Below, in pieces: positions 25,565 to 33,760 of a stretch of 64,000 nucleotides of DNA. The notes beneath the pieces are model-generated. The model did not search any database, was not told where the DNA came from, and saw only the letters and a program-made list of their open reading frames with translations. The stretch lies in assembly GCA_020633205.1 (NCBI GenBank), contig JACKEB010000010.1, positions 1,302,001-1,366,000 on the forward strand. Reading direction: 5' to 3'. The first letter of the stretch is position 1; every line of letters begins with the position of its first letter. Source of the stretch: Polyangiaceae bacterium (GTDB lineage Bacteria; Myxococcota_A; Polyangia; Polyangiales; Polyangiaceae). A program made the position numbers and the translations under genes.

Positions 25565-25838
25565 AGGCCGTGCCGCACCGCAGAGTGGGACTCACAAACG
25601 GAACTACTTGAAATCAAACAGTTCTGAATTCAACTCCAGGCAGCCGCGGCCGGCTGCGCACGATGCGTTTTGCCACACTGTAGCAGCTTGCCTCGAAACT
25701 GCTCAGCCAGCCGGCCGTCTTTTCGGCGTCCGCCCCCCGTGCGCCTCAGCGTCGCCCCCTGCGCCGCAGTTTGGCCCCAGGTGTGCCATCCCGCAACGAA
25801 TGTCCCGCACATTTCCCCAGGATCTCGCCTCGCCACAT

Positions 25839-25855
25839 CTGGCATCCGCCATGCA
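25839..25855 (+). promoter_or_regulatory. Possible sigma-54 promoter for the 25868 gene
   Basis: CTGGCATC-CGCC-ATGCA has GG-N10-GC, three changes from consensus. The ATG A is 14 bases from the -12 C. An AGGAG at 25858-25862 would then be outside the mRNA, so this one is less certain. It lies in a 303-base gap (25565-25867) where I see no gene. Confidence 0.4.
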
Positions 25856-25867
25856 CCAGGAGACGGC

Positions 25868-26377
25868 ATGGCAACTCTATTCGCTGTCTATCGAGACCAC
25901 GCACACGCGGAACGCGCGGTAGCTGAACTAATGCGCCTCGGTGTCGACCAGAGGCGCCTGAGCCTATTCCTCACGGAAGAGGTTTCAGGACTCATTCCCA
26001 AGGTGAGACCGGCAGTTCCTGAGGGAGCCGTCGCGGGCGGCGCCTTGGGCGCTCTACTCGCTGGCATCGGTGGCATTGCAACGCTGGCGCTGCCCGGACT
26101 CGGTCTCGTAGTCGCTGGTCCGCTCGCCGTAGCGCTTGAGAGCGCCGTGGTCGGCGCCGTCGGTGGCGGCTTCGCAGGGGCGCTGATCGGTATCGGCGTG
26201 CCTGAGAACCAAGCCAAGCGCTACGCAGAGAGCCTGTTGGAGCACGGAGTGATCGTGGCCGCTAGCCCCGCGACCCCAGACGAAGCCCAGCTGATTGAAG
26301 CGGTGTTCGAGGACACCCGGGGAGTCGACCTCGTGCGTGCGCAGCATCCTGGACAGTCCGTTAGCGTCAGCCTGTAA
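25868..26377 (+). CDS. GSP17M-like general stress protein
   Basis: 169 residues. N-terminal YflT/GSP17M-like fold (ATLFAVYRDHAHAERAVAEL, LMRLGVDQRRLSLF), then a long Gly/Ala-rich hydrophobic hairpin (residues about 55-120) and a C-terminal strand (GVIVAASPATPDEAQLIEAVF). Such GSP17M-domain proteins with a Gly-rich membrane part are common in stress operons; biochemistry is unknown. The encapsulated ferritin follows by 36 bases, so it likely belongs to the same operon. Confidence 0.75.
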   Translation: MATLFAVYRDHAHAERAVAELMRLGVDQRRLSLFLTEEVSGLIPKVRPAVPEGAVAGGALGALLAGIGGIATLALPGLGLVVAGPLAVALESAVVGAVGGGFAGALIGIGVPENQAKRYAESLLEHGVIVAASPATPDEAQLIEAVFEDTRGVDLVRAQHPGQSVSVSL

Positions 26378-26413
26378 AGCGACAGCCACCCCAGCCACCA
26401 CGGAGCAACCAGA

Positions 26414-26803
26414 GTGAGTGAATATCACGAACCCGTAGATGAACTTTCCAGTACCGCACGGAATTACCACCGAGCCCTAACGAGCCTAAAAGAGGAGATC
26501 GAGGCGGTGGATTGGTACAATCAGCGTGTCGAGGCTTGCGACGACCCCGAGCTGCGGCGCATCCTCGAACACAACCGCGACGAGGAGATCGAACACGCGG
26601 TGATGACCCTCGAGTGGTTGCGTCGGAATATGCCGGCGTGGGGTGAGCAGCTCGACGAACATCTCTACAAGGAAGGTCCCATCGTCGTGCCTCACGGCCC
26701 CGCTAGCGCCGCGAAGCCGACGTCCCCCGAAGAGCAGCGGGGCCCGCGCTCTCTGGGCATCGGCAGCCTGCGCGCCGCCAAAGAAGCCGCGGTCAGCGGC
26801 TGA
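26414..26803 (+). CDS. Encapsulated ferritin (EncFtn) with cargo-loading peptide
   Basis: 129 residues, GTG start. The four-helix half-ferritin core has the EncFtn signature: by alignment to the Rhodospirillum protein, iron ligands would be Glu28, Glu58 and His61 (with Glu30, Trp34 and Tyr35 also kept; core reads EEIEAVDWYNQR and NRDEEIEHAVMTLEW). It oxidises Fe(II) as an annular decamer and only stores it inside an encapsulin shell. The end carries the cargo-loading peptide SLGIGSLR (113-120), which docks to the shell's inner wall. Shell gene at 36943-37734, 10 kb away, instead of the usual next-door position. Identity is firm by motif; ligand numbering is by analogy. Confidence 0.92.
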   Translation: MSEYHEPVDELSSTARNYHRALTSLKEEIEAVDWYNQRVEACDDPELRRILEHNRDEEIEHAVMTLEWLRRNMPAWGEQLDEHLYKEGPIVVPHGPASAAKPTSPEEQRGPRSLGIGSLRAAKEAAVSG

Positions 26804-26851
26804 GCGGATCGCGACTACGGCAATCATCGCGGGCCTCGAAAGTCAGGACCA

Positions 26852-26962
26852 ATGGACCCCGAACGACCACTGAAACGCGCCATCGTCACGTTCTTTGCGC
26901 TCATGTCTACCTACGTGGCGCTATGGGCAGTCGTACACGTCGCATTCGAGCGACTGCAGTAG
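26852..26962 (+). CDS. Small single-TM protein downstream of EncFtn
   Basis: 36 codons from ATG 26852, with AGGAC upstream, 48 bases after EncFtn. It encodes a basic start (MDPERPLKRA) and one TM helix (IVTFFALMSTYVALWAVVHV) then FERLQ. Possibly a real small membrane protein in the operon; too short for a family call. Confidence 0.45.
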   Translation: MDPERPLKRAIVTFFALMSTYVALWAVVHVAFERLQ

Positions 26963-27033
26963 CTACCCTCCCCCAAAAAACCGCCAGCAAGCACCGGCTG
27001 ACTGCCCCCTGAGTATTGGAGTGAAAGCCGGCC

Positions 27034-28572
27034 ATGGTGTATATCCTCGAGGATATGAAAGACCGGCTTCGCCGTTTGCTTCGTTGGGCCTCCGCTTGCG
27101 GTGCGAGTTGTGCGTTCTTAGCTCTCTCGTCGCCAGCATCCGCGCAGGCCAACTTCCATTCGTCCCCACTCGCCGGACGCTCCAGCTTGCTTGGTGGTAG
27201 CGGTGTTGCGCTTGGGGTCGACGGAGCGGCTCCGTTTCTGAACCCAGCCAATTTGAGCCGAATCGGGGACCGGTCACTGGCGTTCTCTTCTCGCCTCTTC
27301 CGCTACTCGTGGTCGACTATGCGGAGCCTGCATCAGCCCACGACAGCTGACGGCTCATTCACCGGGGCTACCGTCGACGATCCGAACCTCTCGCGCACCC
27401 AGCTGAGCGCGTTGCCGGACACCACCTGTTACTTCTTCGGCCCGAGCGGGGGTGAGGAGCGCGCCAAGCTACGCGTCGGTCTGTGCTTGGCAAAGACAGA
27501 GGAGCTCGACCTCGGCATGGAGGCCGTCAACTCCAGCTTCGACACGCCCGCGGGTACGCTCAAGCAGACTCGCGCGTTGTCAATCGACTGGAGTAACCGC
27601 GCCTTCGGACCGAGCGTCGGGTTTCCCTTGTCGGAGAAGGTGTCTCTGGGGGTCAGCCTGAACGTACTCAGGGCACGGCTGAAAGAAGATTCGAGCGTTA
27701 GCTCACTACTGGACTCGGGCTCGGGCGTGATTACCTCGGGGAACTACTCGAGCTACGGCCATTCCTGGGACCTAGCAGCGCAAGTGGGCATCACCTATTA
27801 CGTCGACCCCCATTGGACCCTGGGGTTCAGCATGCGAAGCCCGACGCTGCACCTGTTCGATAGCTACAACTCGGGTTTCGGCTCCACGAATAGCGGCGGA
27901 GACGGTGTGCTCGAGACCCGTGAAGGGAGCTTCGTCGTCAAGCCGCCGATGCGCTTCAACGCTGGCGTGGGATTCGAGCTCGGTTGGCTGCGGGCAGAGC
28001 TCGATGTGTTCGTGCATCCGGCGCGCTCGAGCTATCTGGAGATCGACGCCCAGGGGACTCGGAACGAGGTGAGCGGCGGGCTGGCGAGCTCGAGCAACTT
28101 CGCCGACCGACGCCGCGAAGACTCGAGCACGATGGTGAACGCCGCCGTGGGTGTCGAGACATTCATCGACCGCGATTTCAGCTTGCTGTTTGGCTTCGCG
28201 ACGGACCGCTCAGCGGTGCCCCAGATCACGGCGTCGAACGTGGACCAACGGATTTTCCACAGCAGCATGGACTACCTCCGAGCCTCTGCTGGCATCGCGA
28301 GCTACACGGGGTACGGCGACTTGGTCTTCGGTCTGCGTTACGATCACGGCTCGGGCTCGCTGGCCGTGCTGAGCGGCAACCAAGATGTGTCGCGCTGGGG
28401 TGTCTCGGAGTGGCAAGACGACGCGGTCGTGCTGGTGTTCGCAGGTCGAGTGGATCTGCACACCATCCGCTCCACCGCGGACAAGATCGCAGACACGGTC
28501 GAAGGTGGGGCGAAACCACCGCCGCCCGCATCGAAGCCGCAGGAACCGCTACGCAAGCCAGAGAGCGAGTAG
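27034..28572 (+). CDS. FadL/OmpP1-like outer-membrane barrel
   Basis: 512 residues. A signal peptide precedes the mature start near ASAQANF; residue pattern then gives the N-terminal hatch LGGSGVALGVDGAAPFLNPAN, typical of OmpP1/FadL and related barrels, and many amphipathic strands up to a last strand ending VVLVFAGRVDL. A polar tail (residues about 470-512, rich in Pro, Lys and Glu) extends beyond the barrel. Cargo is unknown. Start could also be ATG 27055; a 16-bp palindrome overlaps that codon. Upstream is the EncFtn operon. Confidence 0.75.
   Translation: MVYILEDMKDRLRRLLRWASACGASCAFLALSSPASAQANFHSSPLAGRSSLLGGSGVALGVDGAAPFLNPANLSRIGDRSLAFSSRLFRYSWSTMRSLHQPTTADGSFTGATVDDPNLSRTQLSALPDTTCYFFGPSGGEERAKLRVGLCLAKTEELDLGMEAVNSSFDTPAGTLKQTRALSIDWSNRAFGPSVGFPLSEKVSLGVSLNVLRARLKEDSSVSSLLDSGSGVITSGNYSSYGHSWDLAAQVGITYYVDPHWTLGFSMRSPTLHLFDSYNSGFGSTNSGGDGVLETREGSFVVKPPMRFNAGVGFELGWLRAELDVFVHPARSSYLEIDAQGTRNEVSGGLASSSNFADRRREDSSTMVNAAVGVETFIDRDFSLLFGFATDRSAVPQITASNVDQRIFHSSMDYLRASAGIASYTGYGDLVFGLRYDHGSGSLAVLSGNQDVSRWGVSEWQDDAVVLVFAGRVDLHTIRSTADKIADTVEGGAKPPPPASKPQEPLRKPESE
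27041..27056. promoter_or_regulatory. Perfect 16-bp palindrome at the barrel gene start
   Basis: ATATCCTCGAGGATAT is its own reverse complement, inside the first codons (or just at the alternative ATG). It could be an operator or an mRNA hairpin hiding the start. Confidence 0.5.
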
Positions 28573-28681
28573 CACCGGAGGTGCGCGTGTCATCCACGAG
28601 CGAGCGGTCGCTTTACGCCTCACGAGCTCTCGTGGGCGGTGGGAAAACCCCGACGATTCAGGCCCATTCGCAGAGCAGGAG

Positions 28682-28698
28682 TCGGCACGCGGCTTGCG
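28682..28698 (+). promoter_or_regulatory. Sigma-54 promoter for the 28711 OmpA lipoprotein
   Basis: TCGGCACG-CGGC-TTGCG has GG-N10-GC with only two minor changes. The -12 C at 28697 is 14 bases before the ATG A at 28711, again leaderless. An inverted repeat CACGAGCTCTCGTG lies upstream at 28621-28634. Confidence 0.7.
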
Positions 28699-28710
28699 AT
28701 AGCGGTGGGC

Positions 28711-29265
28711 ATGTCACATCGAAAGTTCATCGCGGTCGCTCCCCTGGCGTTGATCGCTCTGGGTTGTGCGAGCGACCCGGCGCGCAAGCCGGTGGCAGTT
28801 GGCCCCGGGTATACCAACGTTGTCGCTTCCCGCGACCAGACCCCAGAGCCTGAGCCTGAGCCTGAACCTCTGCGCAACACGGGTTCCCTGCACTTCTCCA
28901 AGAGCGTGCAAAACTTGTGCGGGATCTCCGCGGAAGCCGACCCGAACTTCCGCTACGACTCGGCAAGCCTGAGATCTCAGGATCAGCCCGAGCTCAAGCA
29001 GCTCGCAGACTGCATGCGCGATGGCGCAATGGTCAACTACGAGCTACTGCTCGTGGGGCATGCTGATCCGCGCGGTAGCGAGGACTACAATCTCGCGCTC
29101 GGTGGCTATCGCGCTGCCAGTGTTCGCCAGTTCCTGATCGAGCACGGTGTGGATGAATCACGGATCACCACCTCCTCGCGCGGCGAGTTGGACGCAGATG
29201 GCTACTCGCCCTCGACCTATCTAGAAGACCGCCGAGTGGACCTCATGCTACCTGGAGAGCGGTAG
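28711..29265 (+). CDS. OmpA-domain lipoprotein
   Basis: 184 residues from ATG 28711. The lipobox LIALGC gives Cys18 as the lipidated residue. A short Pro/Glu repeat (PEPEPEPE) leads to the OmpA peptidoglycan-binding domain (about 75-184; VGHADPRGSEDYNLALGGYR, and the EDRRVDLML end). No barrel. Similar to the OmpA protein at 37767. It starts a stress operon: receiver at 29310 and CsbD protein at 29823 follow on the same strand. Confidence 0.9.
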   Translation: MSHRKFIAVAPLALIALGCASDPARKPVAVGPGYTNVVASRDQTPEPEPEPEPLRNTGSLHFSKSVQNLCGISAEADPNFRYDSASLRSQDQPELKQLADCMRDGAMVNYELLLVGHADPRGSEDYNLALGGYRAASVRQFLIEHGVDESRITTSSRGELDADGYSPSTYLEDRRVDLMLPGER

Positions 29266-29309
29266 CTCAAGCAGTCCCAAACCGTCACCGCTGTGGGAGG
29301 AGAGAGATC

Positions 29310-29750
29310 ATGTCCAAGGATACAGCACAACACCCGCTCGTGTTCGTCGCTGACGACGACCCAGAACTGCGCCAGATGCTCTCTGCTGTACTACGCGCAG
29401 CGGGTTTCCAAACGGAAACTTTTGAAAACGGGAAACTCCTGCAGCAGCGCGCGCTCAGCGATGCGACACCACCCGACGTGATCGTGACGGACATCGATAT
29501 GCCCCGCATGGACGGCTTGACGGCCATTGCGGAAATCCGCAAGCAGTATCCCGAGCTACCAATCGTCGTGCTGAGCGCCATCGCGGAGGCTCCCCGAGTC
29601 GCCCCGACGGCCGAGGCGTGCGGCGCCAGTCTCGTCGTGAGCAAGCCGGTCGGCTTGGTCGAGCTGCGCGAAAACGTCGAGGCGCTGCTTGCGAGGGCAG
29701 AGCGACCGCGCTCGCCGATCGATTCGAACGAAAGTACCGCCGCCTGCTAG
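29310..29750 (+). CDS. Stand-alone response regulator receiver
   Basis: 146 residues, REC domain only: acidic pocket VADDDPELRQML, phospho-Asp in VIVTDIDMPRMDGLTAI, Lys in VVSKPVGLVEL. GGAGGAGAG ribosome site. Probably cotranscribed with the OmpA lipoprotein. Target unknown; the nearby kinases and the degenerate kinase at 30106 are candidates. Confidence 0.9.
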   Translation: MSKDTAQHPLVFVADDDPELRQMLSAVLRAAGFQTETFENGKLLQQRALSDATPPDVIVTDIDMPRMDGLTAIAEIRKQYPELPIVVLSAIAEAPRVAPTAEACGASLVVSKPVGLVELRENVEALLARAERPRSPIDSNESTAAC

Positions 29751-29822
29751 GCGGAAGAACGTAAACCGCCGCACAGCGTCTATAGAAATTTTTCCGTGCG
29801 GCTTTAAACAAAGGAAACGCAT

Positions 29823-30020
29823 ATGAACATGGAACATCTCAAGGGCAACTGGAAGCAACTCAAGGGCAAGGTGCGCAGCCAGTGGGGCAAGCTCACTGAC
29901 GACGACGTCGAACAGATCGCCGGAAAGAAGGACGAGCTCGTAGGTCGCCTCCAGGCTCGCTACGGCACTGCGCGCGACGAGGCGGAGCGTGAGGTCGACA
30001 GCTGGCTGAGTAAGCTCTGA
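29823..30020 (+). CDS. CsbD-family stress protein
   Basis: 65 residues. Full CsbD pattern: MEHLKGNWKQLKGKVRSQWG, LTDDDVEQIAGKKDELVGRLQ and ARDEAEREVDSWL. CsbD proteins are small helical proteins made in general stress; molecular role unknown. A strong terminator follows 15 bases after the stop. Confidence 0.92.
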   Translation: MNMEHLKGNWKQLKGKVRSQWGKLTDDDVEQIAGKKDELVGRLQARYGTARDEAEREVDSWLSKL

Positions 30021-30035
30021 TTGACGCAGAAACGC

Positions 30036-30081
30036 CGACGGACGTCGCCTGGTTGGGGGATCCTCCAGGCGACGTCCGTCG
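30036..30081 (+). terminator. Terminator after csbD-like gene
   Basis: CGACGGACGTCGCCTGG (30036-30052) pairs with its perfect 17-base complement at 30065-30081, followed by TTTGTCCT. Strong Rho-independent type. Confidence 0.9.
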
Positions 30082-30105
30082 TTTGTCCTACCCCATCACT
30101 CGATC

Positions 30106-30915
30106 TTGCCAGCCGGACGACGGCCAGGCATGGTCGCGCTCAGAAGCCGCAAGCTCTCCACGACCGCTCTGCGGCTGATTCCTACCCTAACCAGAGTGTC
30201 ACGAGTGACTGACGCATTTCCCCCGCTGGGCACGATCCAGCCGCGAGATCTCTTGCGCGCTGAACGCCACGCCGCCCTACGGCGCTTGGCGGCGTCACTC
30301 TCCCATGCGCTCGGGACGCCACTGAACGTAATCTCCGGAAGAGCCGAGCTGATCGAACTCGACGCCGAAGAACTACCGGAAATCCTCGACAGCGCGCAAA
30401 CCATTCGGCGGCAGGCGCTGCGGATCTCCGACATGCTCAAGCAAGTGTTGGCCGAGCTTGATGGGCTGGACGACGAGAGCGAGGCTCACGATTTCGGCCG
30501 GCTGCTGGCGGCATTGAGGAGTCAACTCGCCAGCAATCAGCTGCATATCGATTCCGCCGTGGAAGGCAAGACCTTGCGGCGCGGAGAGCGCGCAGAGGCG
30601 TTTTTACTTCAAGCCGTCGGTTGGGCGAGAGACGTCGGCGCACTGGAGGGCCTGGACGTGGCGCCTTCCGAGCGCGGCATGGAGTTTCGCCTACGGCTAC
30701 GGCCGATCGACGTTCTTGATATCCGTACGGCACTGGAACCGTGGATCCATCGCGAAGCGACCGAGAGCCGCCAAGGCGCGATCGAGTTGAAGCCTAGGGA
30801 CGCCGTGCAGCTGGCGGTGGCCCTAGGACACGCGCGGGACGCTGGGGCGGAGCTCGAACTGCGCCACGCGATCGACGGCTCGCTATTGGTCGCGCGCTGG
30901 CCCCAACGGGGCTAG
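30106..30915 (+). CDS. Degenerate histidine-kinase-like protein
   Basis: 269 residues, start uncertain (30106 or 30130). Residues about 55-90 look like HisKA: LRRLAASLSHALGTPLNVIS, where ALGTPL replaces the ELRTPL H-box surroundings but the His is kept. The region where HATPase N, G1 and G2 boxes should be has no recognisable boxes, only a weak fold-like pattern (AVQLAVALGHARDAGAELEL). It could be a phosphotransfer or pseudo-kinase. It stands next to two-component genes and is convergent with the receiver at 30948. Confidence 0.55.
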   Translation: MPAGRRPGMVALRSRKLSTTALRLIPTLTRVSRVTDAFPPLGTIQPRDLLRAERHAALRRLAASLSHALGTPLNVISGRAELIELDAEELPEILDSAQTIRRQALRISDMLKQVLAELDGLDDESEAHDFGRLLAALRSQLASNQLHIDSAVEGKTLRRGERAEAFLLQAVGWARDVGALEGLDVAPSERGMEFRLRLRPIDVLDIRTALEPWIHREATESRQGAIELKPRDAVQLAVALGHARDAGAELELRHAIDGSLLVARWPQRG

Positions 30916-30947
30916 CTCCTCACGCGGCCTCGCCGCTAGCGAGGCGC

Positions 30948-31352
30948 TCAGTCGCGCCCGCGACGTTCTTCTGCGTCCACCAAGAGGCGGTCGAGTTCCT
31001 TACGCCGCAGCGGCTTGGTCACGAAGTCATTGCATCCAGCTTCCAGCGCCGCCGCCCGATCGGACTCCCGAGACTGACCGGTAACAGCGACCAGCGTGGC
31101 GCGTGTAACGCCGCTCGCGCGGAGCTTGCGGGCGAGCTCGAGTCCGCTGAAATCCGGTAGTCCGAAGTCGAGCAACACGAGGTCAGGCGCTTGGGTCTGG
31201 GCGGCTTCCAGCGCTGCTGTTGCGGTCTGCGCGCTGCGCACGTGGTGTCCCCTGCGCCGAATCAACAGCGCCATCATCTCCAGCGTGTCAGCGCTATCGT
31301 CTACAATCAGCACGTCAAGCATCCGCTGCGAGGTTAGCACGAAGTCGTTCAT
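30948..31352 (-). CDS. Stand-alone response regulator receiver
   Basis: 134 residues from ATG 31352. REC domain: VLIVDDSADTLEMMALLIRR, phospho-Asp in DLVLLDFGLPDFSGLEL, Thr in VAVTGQSRESD, Lys in FVTKPLRRKELD. It lies 83 bases after the CHASE3 kinase on the same strand, which makes a kinase-receiver pair. Confidence 0.9.
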   Translation of the reverse strand: MNDFVLTSQRMLDVLIVDDSADTLEMMALLIRRRGHHVRSAQTATAALEAAQTQAPDLVLLDFGLPDFSGLELARKLRASGVTRATLVAVTGQSRESDRAAALEAGCNDFVTKPLRRKELDRLLVDAEERRGRD

Positions 31353-31435
31353 AGCAAAACCCCTATCAATTCCACATAGAAATTCGAAACAAGAGTTCCC
31401 GCCGAGCGCGGCGACGGCATCGTCGCCGGCTTGAC

Positions 31436-32971
31436 CTACACGTTGGTCCTGTCGTCGGCGGACAAGCGCTGCAGGTCGACGTCTTCGGGCCGCACCGCGT
31501 GGAGTTCCGTCAGCGAAGCCCGGGGCCAAACGAAGTAAAAAGCAGCGCCCTGACCAAACTCGGATTCGACCCACACGCGACCGCCGCGCTCTTCGACGAT
31601 CTTCTTCACGACAGCCAGCCCGATGCCGCTCCCCTCGACTTCGTCGCGGCTCTTGAGTCGCTCGAAGAAGCCGAAAATACGCTCGTGAAAGCGCTCCTCG
31701 ATGCCCGGACCGTTGTCTGCGATGCGGAACTTCCAGCCCTCGGGCACCCGCTCCGCGCTCACGGCGACTTGGCATTGCTCCGGGTTGCCATGCTTGATGG
31801 CGTTGCCGACCAAGTTCAGCAGCACCTGCTGAAGCGGAACGCGCTCGGTGTGCAGGGAGGGCAACTCGGTGGTCGCCTTCACCTCGACATAGGCTTCGGG
31901 ACTCAGTAGGTCGACCACCTCATCCAGGAGGGCCTTGACCGGCACGTCTTCCGGCGGCGTGCGTCGCCCCGCCCGAGAGTAGGTGAGGATCCCCTCGATC
32001 AACGACTCCATGCGCGAGACGCGTTGGTGGAGCAGCGCGAGGTTTTCACGGGTCTCGTCATCCAACGAGTCCTCAAGATCTTCTTCGATGAACGAGGCGA
32101 GGCTCGCGATGCCTCTGAGTGGCGCCTTCAAGTCGTGAGAGGTCACGTACGCGAATTGATCGAGATCGCGATTCGCGCGACCGAGGCTCTGGATCAAGCG
32201 TTCGCGGTGGCGGCCCTGCTCCGCGAGCTCGTCGGTTAGCTGATGCTGTTGTCTCAGGCGCTCGGCGAGCTCCGCTTCGTTGTTGCGGAGTTGATCCGCT
32301 TGGTCGCTGAGCAGCGCGGCCTGCTCACGCAGCGTGCGAGCTTGCTCGGCGCTCTCCGCCAAGTCGCGTCGCAGCACCAGCTGTGCGAGGAACGCAATCA
32401 CGAACGCAATCAGTGCTCCGCCTCCGACAACGAGTTGGTTGCGTTGATAGGCTTCTCGCTCGGCGGTTAGCGCCGCTTCGCGCCGCTCCGACTCGCGGCT
32501 AGTGAGGCGAGCCAGCGCCGCGCGCACCAGGTCCATGGTGCGCTTTCCAGCGTCCTGCTTGACGAACTCGCCGGCACGCTGCTGCCCCGCAGAGTCGAAT
32601 AGCTTTACCGTGTACGCGAGTTCGTCGAGGCGGGCATCGACCTGCTTCTCCAGTTCCTTCAACTCGGCAGCAGGCAGGTTCAGTTCTCGCACCTCTTTGC
32701 GCACTGCGCTGAGACGCCGGAGCGCGGCGCTGTATGGCTCCAGGTACTCCTTTTCCCCGGTGATCAAGTAGCCACGTTGCCCCGTTTCCGCGTCGAGCAA
32801 CACCTGCAATAGGTTGTCCAGAGCCTGTAGGCGTTCGTGCGACTCTTGCACGATGAGTGAGCGCTCGCGGGCGTTCGACATGTTGATGGCGGTCACCCCA
32901 CCAACCACCAAGACAACGACACTCGCTGCTACGGCCAGATTCGCACGCAGTCGCTTCACGCCACGCTCCAT
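31436..32971 (-). CDS. CHASE3 membrane histidine kinase
   Basis: 511 residues. N-terminal TM (about 12-30), periplasmic CHASE3 domain (about 38-175; LDNLLQVLLDAETGQRGYLI), second TM (about 185-205), a coiled coil, HisKA with the H-box FAYVTSHDLKAPLRGIASLA, and HATPase with VLLNLVGNAIKHGN, ADNGPGIEERFHERIFGFF and GSGIGLAVVKKIVE. The phytochrome-like SHDLKAPL H-box groups it with kinases that often act on Rcp1-type receivers, such as the divergent one at 33277. Confidence 0.93.
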   Translation of the reverse strand: MERGVKRLRANLAVAASVVVLVVGGVTAINMSNARERSLIVQESHERLQALDNLLQVLLDAETGQRGYLITGEKEYLEPYSAALRRLSAVRKEVRELNLPAAELKELEKQVDARLDELAYTVKLFDSAGQQRAGEFVKQDAGKRTMDLVRAALARLTSRESERREAALTAEREAYQRNQLVVGGGALIAFVIAFLAQLVLRRDLAESAEQARTLREQAALLSDQADQLRNNEAELAERLRQQHQLTDELAEQGRHRERLIQSLGRANRDLDQFAYVTSHDLKAPLRGIASLASFIEEDLEDSLDDETRENLALLHQRVSRMESLIEGILTYSRAGRRTPPEDVPVKALLDEVVDLLSPEAYVEVKATTELPSLHTERVPLQQVLLNLVGNAIKHGNPEQCQVAVSAERVPEGWKFRIADNGPGIEERFHERIFGFFERLKSRDEVEGSGIGLAVVKKIVEERGGRVWVESEFGQGAAFYFVWPRASLTELHAVRPEDVDLQRLSADDRTNV

Positions 32972-33276
32972 GAAGCTTGCTGTGGCGCGCGCGATCGCAT
33001 GCTGGCCCGTTGGTTAGTCGATGCGGTCCGAACCGTGAGCCGCTTCCACCAGCGGCGCTTCGGGTGGCACGGCGGTCCTACCGCGACCCATCCAGCGCAA
33101 CAAGTCAGAGTCGACAGCGGCATTCTGACACGCGCAAGAGACTCGCTCGCGAGGCTTGCGCGAACGCGTCCGAGTCCTTCATGCTTGGAACAACAAGCGC
33201 GACGCTCGCGCTGGACGAAGCCATCTACACGTCTCACGCGTTTCCGTTGAGACGGAGCCAGTCTGTGACATTCGGT
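32972..33276. other. Divergent promoter region, no gene seen
   Basis: A 305-base gap between the CHASE3 kinase and the Rcp1-like receiver. I see no gene and no sigma-54 element with GG-N10-GC. A GTG at 33265 is an alternative start of the receiver. Confidence 0.4.
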
Positions 33277-33708
33277 ATGACCAGCATCAATCGCGAAGAC
33301 CCCGCCTATCACATCCTGCTCGTCGAGGACGACGCGGTGGACGTGAAGACGGTGCAGCGGGCCTTCAAAGAGAACAACATCTCGAACCCCTTGGCAGTCG
33401 CCACGAATGGCGAAGAAGCCCTGGAGATGCTGCAGAACGGCAGCGTCAACCCGTCGAGACTGCTGGTACTGCTGGACATCAACATGCCGCGCATGAACGG
33501 CATCGAGTTCCTTCGCCATATCCGTGCGGATGAAAACCTCAGACACCTGTCGGTCGTCGTCCTGACTACTTCCAACGACGATCGCGATCGCATTGAGGCC
33601 TACCGCTTGAACGTCGCCGGCTACATCCTGAAGCCGGTCACCTTCAATCGCTTCGTCAAAGCCATGGCCGCTCTGAACAAGTACTGGACGCTCGTCGAAC
33701 TGCCCTGA
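33277..33708 (+). CDS. Rcp1-like response regulator receiver
   Basis: 143 residues. HILLVEDDAVDVKTVQRAFK, phospho-Asp in LLVLLDINMPRMNGIEFL, TTSNDDRDRIEAY and YILKPVTFNRFVKAM. This EDD..D-x-N-M-P-x-M-N-G pattern is that of Rcp1 receivers linked to phytochrome-type kinases. Divergent from the CHASE3 kinase; 52 bases before the convergent PAS-GAF kinase gene. Confidence 0.9.
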   Translation: MTSINREDPAYHILLVEDDAVDVKTVQRAFKENNISNPLAVATNGEEALEMLQNGSVNPSRLLVLLDINMPRMNGIEFLRHIRADENLRHLSVVVLTTSNDDRDRIEAYRLNVAGYILKPVTFNRFVKAMAALNKYWTLVELP

Positions 33709-33760
33709 CCGAAACGGATGCCGTGGGCAGCAGGCGCTTCTGGCGTTCCGTCGCCGCACG

